Below are positions 57,252 through 64,000 of a stretch of 64,000 nt of DNA, piece after piece. The notes under the pieces are model-generated. The model was not told the origin of the DNA, searched no databases, and saw nothing but the letters and a program-made list of their open reading frames with translations. The DNA is taken from contig JADKEK010000009.1 in assembly GCA_016718035.1 (NCBI GenBank), forward strand, positions 1-64,000. The letters run 5' to 3'. Numbering within the stretch: the first letter of the stretch is position 1; each line of letters starts with the position of its first letter. The position numbers were made by a program, and so were the translations under genes. This DNA comes from Bacteroidota bacterium. Lineage in GTDB: Bacteria; Bacteroidota; Bacteroidia; Chitinophagales; BACL12.

Positions 57252-58046
57252 TTAAACGCTCACTTTAGCTTTAATATGAGGATGAGGTTCGTAATTAACT
57301 AATTCAAAATCCTCGATGGTAAATCCAAAAATATCTTTCACTTCAGGATTTATTTTCATTTGTGGCAAAGCACGAGGTTCGCGTGTTAATTGTAAACGAG
57401 CCTGCTCAATATGGTCATTATAAAGATGTACATCACCAAAGGAATGCACAAATTCGCCTAATTGTAAATCACATACCTGAGCAACCATCATGGTTAATAA
57501 TGCATAACTGGCAATGTTAAACGGAACTCCCAAAAAAGTATCTGCACTGCGCTGATATAACTGGCAACTTAATTTACCATCCGCAACATAAAATTGAAAC
57601 AAACAATGGCAAGGCGGTAATGCCATTTTTTCGATATCGCCAACGTTCCAGGCGCTGACAATTAAACGTCTTGAATCCGGATTTTTTTTAATCTGGTTAA
57701 TCAAATTGGTGATTTGGTCGATTGTTCCACCATCAGCATTTGGCCAGCTTCTCCATTGGTGACCATATACCGGTCCTAAATTACCATCTTCATCGGCCCA
57801 TTCGTCCCAAATACGCACTTCATGTTGTTTGAGATAACGAATATTAGTATCTCCCTGCAAAAACCACAATAATTCGTGAATGATACTCCGGGTATGTAAT
57901 TTTTTTGTGGTAAGCAAAGGAAACCCATCCTGAAGGTTGAAGCGCATTTGATAACCAAACAAACTAATAGTACCTGTGCCGGTTCTATCAGATTTCTGAT
58001 GGCCTTCATCAAGAATTTTTTGTAGTAAATCGAGATACTGCTGCAT
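57252..58046 (-). CDS. thyA: Thymidylate synthase
   Basis: The 264 residues equal the E. coli ThyA length. Key segments are RTGTGTISLFGYQMRF, LLTTKKLHTRSIIHELLWFL, the catalytic Cys in MALPPCHCLFQFYV, YQRSADTFLGVPFNIASYAL (RSxDxxLGxPFN) and HIKAKVSV at the end. It makes dTMP from dUMP and methylene-tetrahydrofolate. It is upstream of folA. Confidence 0.97.
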   Translation of the reverse strand: MQQYLDLLQKILDEGHQKSDRTGTGTISLFGYQMRFNLQDGFPLLTTKKLHTRSIIHELLWFLQGDTNIRYLKQHEVRIWDEWADEDGNLGPVYGHQWRSWPNADGGTIDQITNLINQIKKNPDSRRLIVSAWNVGDIEKMALPPCHCLFQFYVADGKLSCQLYQRSADTFLGVPFNIASYALLTMMVAQVCDLQLGEFVHSFGDVHLYNDHIEQARLQLTREPRALPQMKINPEVKDIFGFTIEDFELVNYEPHPHIKAKVSV

Positions 58047-58205
58047 GTTGTAAAATTAAGCAAAATACCCTGTTAATAGTTCCCTCCGAGAAGGTGAAAA
58101 ACCAGCAAAACCATTTATTAAACAGGCTTTTCGGCATGTTAAAGTGTGTAAAAAATAGGCAGTTCCATAGGAAAACCAGTATATTTATCTTTAAACCAAT
58201 TACTT

Positions 58206-58613
58206 ATGATCAGCAACTTACTCGACAACCTTAACTGGCTGGCAGCCCTCGCAGGGGGCGCGGCGTATTATGTAATCGGCGCTGCTTGGTATGGCATTCT
58301 TGGAAAAGGATGGATGGAGGCAGCCGGACTTACTGCAGAACAAATTAAAACCAACTTCAACAAGGCAGTTTACGGCCTTACGTTTGTAGTTGAAATTATT
58401 ATCGTTGCATTTATGGGTGGCTTCATGTCAGCAGAAACCTCGCTAAGCGATGCAGCACAATTAGGCCTTGTGGTAGGATTAATTTTTTCCGGCTTAACAA
58501 CTTATGTGCATTATTTATATACGATGCGCAAACCAAATCTCATTTTTTATGACGCAGGTTATACCACTATTGCAAGTATAGTTGCAGCGGTGGTTTATGC
58601 AGCAATAAATTAA
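58206..58613 (+). CDS. DUF1761-family small membrane protein
   Basis: This 135-residue protein has four predicted membrane helices: LAALAGGAAYYVIGAAWYGI, VEIIIVAFMGGFM, LGLVVGLIFSGLTTYVHYLY and TIASIVAAVVYAAIN. The GAAWYGILGKGWMEAAG motif is characteristic of DUF1761. Its function is unknown. It is monocistronic, with a terminator 20 bp after the stop. Confidence 0.82.
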   Translation: MISNLLDNLNWLAALAGGAAYYVIGAAWYGILGKGWMEAAGLTAEQIKTNFNKAVYGLTFVVEIIIVAFMGGFMSAETSLSDAAQLGLVVGLIFSGLTTYVHYLYTMRKPNLIFYDAGYTTIASIVAAVVYAAIN

Positions 58614-58634
58614 TGAAAAATGGAAATTATTAGG

Positions 58635-58664
58635 AAACGACATACCATATGTGTCGTTTTTTTT
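58635..58664 (+). terminator. Terminator of the DUF1761 gene
   Basis: AAACGACA (58635-58642) pairs with TGTCGTTT (58652-58659) followed by more T residues, just before the convergent symporter gene ends. It resembles the proS terminator in sequence. Confidence 0.8.
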
Positions 58665-58667
58665 ATG

Positions 58668-60392
58668 TCATGTTGTATAGGATGGTTTTCTATTTCCTAA
58701 ACTCAACAAGGTTGCAAAAATCATAACCAACAAACAACCGATTACATTATACCATAAATACCCGATGGTTAATTGTGGTGTATTCCAATCATAACGCACA
58801 CTAAAATCTAAATACAATATTATAGCCTCTGAAAGTAATGCAGCAATAAAAACGGCATTCCCTTTTACTCGTTTTAATAAAAATGCCGTTAAAAAAATAC
58901 CTAAAATAGTTCCGTAAAATAAACTGCCTAAAATATTAACCGCTTCTATGAGGTTATCAAACATAGAACAAACGAGCGCAAATCCAATTGCCATAGCACC
59001 AAATAAAACAGTTAATACTTTACTTGCGTTTAAATGTTGTTGCTCGCTCGCATTTTTATTGATAAACCTTTTATAAATATCTACAGAAAAAGTAGTGGCC
59101 AATCCGTTTAACGCAGAGGATGTTGAACTCATACTTGCAGAAAATATTACCGCAAATAATAAACCCACCAATCCAATGGGAAGATAATTCATAACAAAAT
59201 GCATAAAAATATAATCGTGGTCATCATCAATATCAGGATTTGCCTTCTTTATCACAGCATTAATTTCTGTCCGTAAACCATTTACCTGCTCTTGCGAATT
59301 CCGCAAAATTTCAGTCTGCTGTGCATCTGCAGTAACTTTTTGTTCAGCTAATTCCCGATTTAATTTTGTTTGATTATCGGTAGCTGCTAAATAAGCCGTT
59401 TCGAGCCTGTCCAACTCTTCAGCATAAATGGAATTTTTTGTTTGAGTATAGGCTACTTCATTAAAATAAACCGGTGGTTGATTAAATTGGTAAAACACAA
59501 AAACTAAAACACCTGTCAACAGAATAAAAAACTGAACAGGCACTTTCATTAAACCATTAAATATCAAACCTAATCTGCTTTCTTTCACCGATTCGCCACC
59601 AAGGTAACGGCCTACCTGACTTTGGTCTGTGCCAAAATAACTCAACTGCAAAAACAGTCCCCCAATTAATCCTGAAATAATATTATACCGGTCGCTCCAG
59701 TCGAAACTACCGGATTCTGCACCTGTTGTAATAATATTCATTTTGCCTAAAGCGCCGGCAACATTGAGCGATTCGTTAAACGACACATATTCACTCAAGT
59801 AATAAATAAGGCATCCAAATGCCGTAAACATACCAACGTAAATAACAAACATTTGTTGTTTATGTGTAACAGCAACAGCTTTAGTCCCTCCCGATAAAAT
59901 ATATATGGTTACTATCCCACCAATAAATATTACGGTAGTATTTAAATCCCATCCCAGCAGCTGCGATAAAATTATAGAAGGCGCATAAATAGTTATTCCG
60001 GTTGAAAAGGCTCGCTGAATTAAAAATAGTAAAGCAGTAAATGTTCTTGTTTTTACATCAAATCGTTGTTCCAAAAATTCATATGCCGTGTACACTTTTA
60101 ATTTATAATACATCGGAATAAAAAACACAGCAATTACTATCATCGCTAAAGGCAAACCAAAATAAAACTGAATAAAACGCAAGCCATCATCGTAAGCCTG
60201 ACCCGGAACTGATAAAAAAGTAATAGCACTTGCCTGAGTTGCCATTACACTCAATCCAATTTCCCACCATTTTTTTTCATTATCGCCCTGCAAATAACTT
60301 TGGGCAGTGTGCACACTTCGGGTTTTGTAAATACCATATATCGCGATGGCCAGTAAACTGCCAAACATCACTAGCCAGTCGATAGTGCTCAT
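58668..60392 (-). CDS. Sodium:solute symporter (SSS family) with a coiled-coil insertion
   Basis: This 574-residue protein has about thirteen membrane helices. SSS features include GLSVMATQASAITFLSVPGQ in the first discontinuous helix, the motif FGTDQSQVGRYLGG, and FAVIFSASMSSTSSALNGLA, the Na+-site helix with its Ser/Thr cluster. An unusual hydrophilic stretch of about 90 residues at about 315-405 (ELDRLETAYLAATDNQTKLN; QTEILRNSQEQVNGLRTEIN) interrupts the helices and is predicted to be a coiled coil. The ATG at 60392 overlaps a 36-codon gene by 4 bp. The substrate is unknown. It clusters with a PIG-L deacetylase gene, so a sugar or amino sugar is possible. Confidence 0.87.
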   Translation of the reverse strand: MSTIDWLVMFGSLLAIAIYGIYKTRSVHTAQSYLQGDNEKKWWEIGLSVMATQASAITFLSVPGQAYDDGLRFIQFYFGLPLAMIVIAVFFIPMYYKLKVYTAYEFLEQRFDVKTRTFTALLFLIQRAFSTGITIYAPSIILSQLLGWDLNTTVIFIGGIVTIYILSGGTKAVAVTHKQQMFVIYVGMFTAFGCLIYYLSEYVSFNESLNVAGALGKMNIITTGAESGSFDWSDRYNIISGLIGGLFLQLSYFGTDQSQVGRYLGGESVKESRLGLIFNGLMKVPVQFFILLTGVLVFVFYQFNQPPVYFNEVAYTQTKNSIYAEELDRLETAYLAATDNQTKLNRELAEQKVTADAQQTEILRNSQEQVNGLRTEINAVIKKANPDIDDDHDYIFMHFVMNYLPIGLVGLLFAVIFSASMSSTSSALNGLATTFSVDIYKRFINKNASEQQHLNASKVLTVLFGAMAIGFALVCSMFDNLIEAVNILGSLFYGTILGIFLTAFLLKRVKGNAVFIAALLSEAIILYLDFSVRYDWNTPQLTIGYLWYNVIGCLLVMIFATLLSLGNRKPSYTT

Positions 60393-60499
60393 GCGTATTT
60401 ATGGGTTAAAACAATGAAAATACCAATTTCCAATAACAGGAGTGCTGCTACAATTACATACCATTTTGACCAATAATTCGACTGTTTTTGTTCAGGCAT
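60389..60499 (-). CDS. 36-residue single-pass membrane protein, coupled to the symporter
   Basis: This short gene starts at the ATG 60499 and codes for 36 residues: a polar head (MPEQKQSNYWSKWY), one membrane helix (VIVAALLLLEIGIFIVL) and a short THKYA tail. Its TGA overlaps the symporter ATG in an ATGA, and its start lies 11 bp after the PIG-L gene's stop (60511). That places it in an operon between the two. Small subunits of SSS-type symporters are known in other lineages, mostly longer, so a regulatory or stabilising subunit is plausible. No homologue is recognised. Confidence 0.6.
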   Translation of the reverse strand: MPEQKQSNYWSKWYVIVAALLLLEIGIFIVLTHKYA

Positions 60500-60510
60500 G
60501 TCAATAATAA

Positions 60511-62991
60511 TTATGGTTTGTATTCAATCATATTCAACATTAATCTATATGCGCCTGCAACCCCTGCTGGAAGTTCTCTAAAAAATGCAAGTCCGGTATA
60601 CATAAATGTTCCTTTTCCGTATTGGGCAATAATTAAACTGCCATTTTGAGGTTGTTCATTTGGGTCGGTAAATGCCAAAGGAGCCACGTATTCAGGCGCT
60701 AATTCTCCTGCAAAATATATTCCACGTTCCTGCACCCATCCTGTAAAATCGTCTTGTGTAATTTTATTCGGACTATTTAGCACTTTATGTTCAGGTAATA
60801 AAAATTCAACAGGTGAATTTTCATCGGTAACTCTGGTTCTGGTAATTTTAAAATTATACGGTCCAATTTTTTCCAGATACATATCCCAATTGGTAGAATA
60901 TTGTGCTATTACAGTTCCACCAGCATTTACAAATTCCATCAATTGTGCATTATTATCGGCTAATACTTTTGAAGTATTAAATGCGCGCACGCCAATTATA
61001 GCCACATCGTACTGTTGCAACAAGGCGGCGTTCATATCTTCAGGTTTAATAGTTGTAATATTTACCCCTATTTGTTTGAGGCTTTCATCCACTAAATCGC
61101 CGGCACCATCAATGTACAGGACTTTTTTAGTGGAAGGCATTGCATCAAATTTCACGACATGTAATTTAGCATCTTCCACCACAACCTGACGAGGAATATG
61201 GTCGTAACTTATAACACGGATTTTTTTTGCGCTTTCGCCTAATGTTTCGTTTTCATTATTTCCCGAAATATTTAATCCGATATCTTTTGTGCCATTTTGT
61301 TTCGGAGGAGTGATAGTGAAATTGAGCGTAGCTGATTCTCCATTTTTATTTAATGTATATGCCTTGGAACTAATGTTTGCTCTATTACCAAATAAACGCA
61401 CATTACCTGCAATAGTATCTGCTGCATATGATTTAATTAATAATGGAAAATTTTTGCTCAAACTATCAGTATATATTAAATTATAACTATCTGCGTGCAC
61501 TATAGCCCTTGGAACTACTGCTAACGGTGTATATATTTCGCCTTTAACTGCATCCGTTTCTTTATATACTACTCCCCTGTTAATCGCAAAAATTTCGTTG
61601 CCGACTTTTACATTATAAGTAAAAATAATTGCCGGATCATTTTCTGCTTTGCCGATTAATTTTCTGTCCTCTACATTAAATACGCCATCATAAGCACCAT
61701 TCAACCAATAAGGTGATGATGAAATACCTTCAGGAACAACTATTTTAAATGAATCGATTTGATTTATTCCGGCAGGTAAAATTTCACCTGATTTATATTC
61801 TTTGCCTAAAATAGTTATAGATTCTAATGATAATGGATAATCGACACGCTTTAACGAAGTACTTACAATATTTAAATTATCGCCATTCGCAACCATATCT
61901 TTTTCTGCAACCGGCTCTAGCCATAATCCTAAACATGCAACTATTATTTTTTGAACTTGTTGCTTTTTATATTGAATGAGTTGATCTTCAGGAATTAATT
62001 TTAATTGTCCGTAAACTTTAAGTAATGCATCAACCGATTTTTCAGGATGCAAGATATCGTAATTGCTGATGATACTATTTATCGTATTCTGGATATCAGC
62101 ACCTTGACGATATCGTTCCCATCCTAACTGAATACCTGAAAAAATATCGCTGTTTTGAATAGCTGTTCCTTTTTTTAATTCAAGATATTCTTTTTGTTCG
62201 CCGCGTGTTGGCGTGCTGCCAAATCCCTGACTTTTATGATTGGTGCGACTTTCAGCTGCTATTTCTCCATAACTTTTTCCTAACAAAGTATTATATCCTC
62301 CCACATCAAAAACAGCTAATTCAGGTGCCCCATTGGCAATTTTATTGGGCAAATCTTTATCCCACCAGGTTGAGTTATTCCAAAATAAACGTTGCGCCTG
62401 CCATACACTAACATATATCAATTGTTCAGGAAATTTAGTAGGGTCAGCTGCTGCGGCAAAAGCTTCTTCAGCTAACATTGCACTTGCTGTATGATGACCG
62501 TGACCGGCTCTTTCGTCTGCAGGAAATCGGATAATAATAATATCCGGTTTAAAATTGCGAATTACCCAAACCATGTCGGATAATATGGTATCATGTGGCC
62601 ATTTAGTAAAAGTTTCTGCAGCAGTTTTGCTGTAACCAAAATCTACAGCGCGAGTAAAAAATTGTTCGCCTCCATCTAAACGACGAGCTGCCAATAATTC
62701 CTGTGTACGAATTATGCCTAAATAAGCACCTTGCTCTTCACCAATCAGGTTTTGACCACCATCGCCACGTGTAAGTGATAAGTATCCGGTGCGAACACGT
62801 TTTTCATTAGCCAGGTAAGTTATTAATCGCGTATTTTCATCATCAGGGTGTGCTGCTATATATAATACACTTGCTGTTGAATTTAATTTTTCTATTTCCA
62901 ATAAAATTCGGGAAGAATTCCACTGTAATTGTTGCGCTTGAAGTGTAAAAGCAGTAAATGCTAAAATAAAAGGAAATACATTTCGTATCAT
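60511..62991 (-). CDS. PIG-L family deacetylase, secreted, with C-terminal accessory domains
   Basis: I set the start at the ATG 62991 because MIRNVFPFILAFTAFTLQAQ is a signal peptide; the frame extends 24 codons upstream. The 826-residue product begins with a PIG-L/LmbE zinc deacetylase domain (about 30-300): YIAAHPDDENTRLITYLA (metal-binding HPDDE), LTRGDGGQNLIGEEQGAYLG, and AGHGHHTASAMLAEEAF with the third metal His. A beta-rich middle region follows (about 380-600), then a C-terminal domain like type-1 glutamine amidotransferases or ThuA (VLYIDGAGDLVDESLKQIGV; AIIGVRAFNTSKVL; GGTVIAQYSTNWD). It probably deacetylates extracellular amino sugars. It is upstream of the small protein and symporter genes. 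Confidence 0.87.
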   Translation of the reverse strand: MIRNVFPFILAFTAFTLQAQQLQWNSSRILLEIEKLNSTASVLYIAAHPDDENTRLITYLANEKRVRTGYLSLTRGDGGQNLIGEEQGAYLGIIRTQELLAARRLDGGEQFFTRAVDFGYSKTAAETFTKWPHDTILSDMVWVIRNFKPDIIIIRFPADERAGHGHHTASAMLAEEAFAAAADPTKFPEQLIYVSVWQAQRLFWNNSTWWDKDLPNKIANGAPELAVFDVGGYNTLLGKSYGEIAAESRTNHKSQGFGSTPTRGEQKEYLELKKGTAIQNSDIFSGIQLGWERYRQGADIQNTINSIISNYDILHPEKSVDALLKVYGQLKLIPEDQLIQYKKQQVQKIIVACLGLWLEPVAEKDMVANGDNLNIVSTSLKRVDYPLSLESITILGKEYKSGEILPAGINQIDSFKIVVPEGISSSPYWLNGAYDGVFNVEDRKLIGKAENDPAIIFTYNVKVGNEIFAINRGVVYKETDAVKGEIYTPLAVVPRAIVHADSYNLIYTDSLSKNFPLLIKSYAADTIAGNVRLFGNRANISSKAYTLNKNGESATLNFTITPPKQNGTKDIGLNISGNNENETLGESAKKIRVISYDHIPRQVVVEDAKLHVVKFDAMPSTKKVLYIDGAGDLVDESLKQIGVNITTIKPEDMNAALLQQYDVAIIGVRAFNTSKVLADNNAQLMEFVNAGGTVIAQYSTNWDMYLEKIGPYNFKITRTRVTDENSPVEFLLPEHKVLNSPNKITQDDFTGWVQERGIYFAGELAPEYVAPLAFTDPNEQPQNGSLIIAQYGKGTFMYTGLAFFRELPAGVAGAYRLMLNMIEYKP

Positions 62992-63225
62992 AAAATTGTT
63001 ATAATAAAACTGATTGGTAAAAAACCAGTAACACCGGCTCAATATGAATTGTTCCCATTGCAACTAACCGAATGCCTGATTAATGTTTAAGAAACAAATG
63101 TAGGCAAAAGTTATGAGCCTTAAAGTTAGGCCATTAGAAAATCGGCGGTGCTGATAGGTATAACATTGTTGCACACACAAGGCTGCTATGTTAAATCGGC
63201 TAAGACCAAATATCCATAAAACAAA

Positions 63226-63249
63226 AAACCCCCGATTATCGGAGGTTTT
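63226..63249 (-). terminator. Terminator of the small secreted protein gene
   Basis: On the minus strand AAACCTCCGA pairs with TCGGGGGTTT with one mismatch and runs into T residues, 20 bp after the stop at 63269. Confidence 0.7.
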
Positions 63250-63268
63250 AACATATTTTGAATTACCG

Positions 63269-63649
63269 TTAAACTGAAGTCGGCAATTTAACTGTCATTA
63301 CATAGTTTATTCCTGGAATGGCATTTTCGGTTTTTATTTCTTTCCCTTCTAATGAAGTTTTGATATAGTGGTTGATATATGCATAACCACCCTGCACTTC
63401 TACGATATGAATTTTATTTTGTTCGTCGATTGTAAATGTGATAACCACATTTTTTTCATCTGCAGCCGGCATAACTGAAGCATAGGAAATTTCCTTTTTC
63501 CCTTCCGGTTTGCAATATTGTTGCTGGGCAGTTTCGTCAACTATAGTTGCTGCTTTTCTAATAAGGTCTTCACCTTCTGGTCCAGCGCAGGCAAACGTTA
63601 CCGAAATTCCGGTTAATAGCACAAGGGTTAAGGTTATCAGCTTTTTCAT
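63269..63649 (-). CDS. Small secreted hypothetical protein
   Basis: The start is the ATG 63649, giving MKKLITLTLVLLTGISVTFA as a signal peptide; an earlier ATG at 63673 is less likely. The 126 residues include two Cys and a C-terminal beta-rich half (VVITFTIDEQNKIHIVEVQG; YIKTSLEGKEIKTENAIPGI; YVMTVKLPTSV). This half looks like the TonB-C/secretin-type fold seen in many small Bacteroidota periplasmic proteins. Function unknown. Confidence 0.65.
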   Translation of the reverse strand: MKKLITLTLVLLTGISVTFACAGPEGEDLIRKAATIVDETAQQQYCKPEGKKEISYASVMPAADEKNVVITFTIDEQNKIHIVEVQGGYAYINHYIKTSLEGKEIKTENAIPGINYVMTVKLPTSV

Positions 63650-63853
63650 AATCCGGGTTTTACAAAGGTGCATTGCTGCACTGTGAAATTAAAACAGTTT
63701 AAGTTAAATAGTTAGGTTATTAACCATTATTAACGCTTTGACGCATGAACTATGCCTAAAGTTACAGGTGGGTGACAAATTTTAACATCTTTTTTCGACA
63801 AATGCCTAATTTTCGTCTATCAATTGGTAAAATTGGGGGCGAATTTATTTGAG

Positions 63854-64000
63854 ATGGAAGTAATAATCAGAAAAGCAAACTTGAATGATGCCAAGGCATT
63901 AGCCGAATTGGGGGCAAAAACATTTTATGATACTTATCATAAGGAAAACACCACCGAAGATATGCGCGATTATATTACTAAGTATTTCACCATCAACGTA
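63854..64000 (+). CDS. GNAT-family N-acetyltransferase, N-terminal part
   Basis: The frame opens at the ATG 63854 and runs to the window edge (49 residues): EVIIRKANLNDAKALAELGA then KTFYDTYHKENTTEDMRDYI. This is the usual first strand and helices of a GNAT acetyltransferase (I-R-xA-xxxDxxxLxxL). The acetyl-CoA-binding motif lies beyond the window, so the class is likely but the substrate is unknown. Confidence 0.7.
   Translation, partial: MEVIIRKANLNDAKALAELGAKTFYDTYHKENTTEDMRDYITKYFTINV

Overview
The window reads as a chromosome segment from a member of the Bacteroidota, probably near Chitinophagia/Saprospiria, though that placement is inference. The evidence is AT-rich DNA, many secreted proteins ending in type IX secretion (T9SS) sorting domains, a PorE-like OmpA/PD40 lipoprotein, an OmpP1/FadL porin, SprB-like and delta-60 repeats, LytS/LytTR two-component pairs, and mobile-element families typical of this phylum (VirE-N, 'mobile mystery' A/B).

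Layout. 1-4.5 kb: end of an integrative element, with a VirE-N gene, an excisionase-like HTH gene, an unknown gene of about 675 codons and a tyrosine recombinase, next to a tandem array of tRNA-3'-end-like/terminator units that looks like an attachment-site array. 4.6-14.8 kb: accessory island. It holds small membrane proteins, a J-domain membrane protein, and a close-packed minus-strand run (11863 to 6266): a WGR-like small protein, a proteasome-type Ntn-hydrolase fused to an EVE/PUA-like domain, two unknown helical proteins, a Septu/retron-type AAA ATPase, a small protein and an HNH nuclease. This run is the best candidate for an undescribed, probably defence-related system. Upstream are a HEPN-like gene, an integrase remnant and a mobile mystery A/B pair with a triple operator. 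15-20.8 kb: delta-60 repeat secreted proteins, a membrane protein whose deleted copy lies at 13.2 kb, and a truncated-haemoglobin lipoprotein with a membrane partner.

21-64 kb is mainly housekeeping and secretion: a GT-C-like membrane protein, a four-repeat surface protein, a GDSL esterase, two PQQ-type dehydrogenases flanking a cupredoxin, PorE-like protein, a RAYT transposase between duplicated REP modules, a fatty acid hydroxylase, a UbiD decarboxylase, a 1.5-kb tandem-repeat tract, an OmpP1 porin, prolyl-tRNA synthetase, two LytS/LytTR pairs, an MFS carrier, DHFR and thymidylate synthase, a sodium:solute symporter with a 36-residue partner, a PIG-L deacetylase and the start of a GNAT acetyltransferase.

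Caution. At least eleven genes, almost all before 20 kb (plus one at 29.6 kb), are broken by single-base gains or losses, mostly in short homopolymers, with clear homologous sequence resuming in the next frame. Either this part of the assembly carries uncorrected indels or the island is decaying. The pattern favours sequencing error for many of them, so I give the rejoined gene extents where I could reconstruct them.
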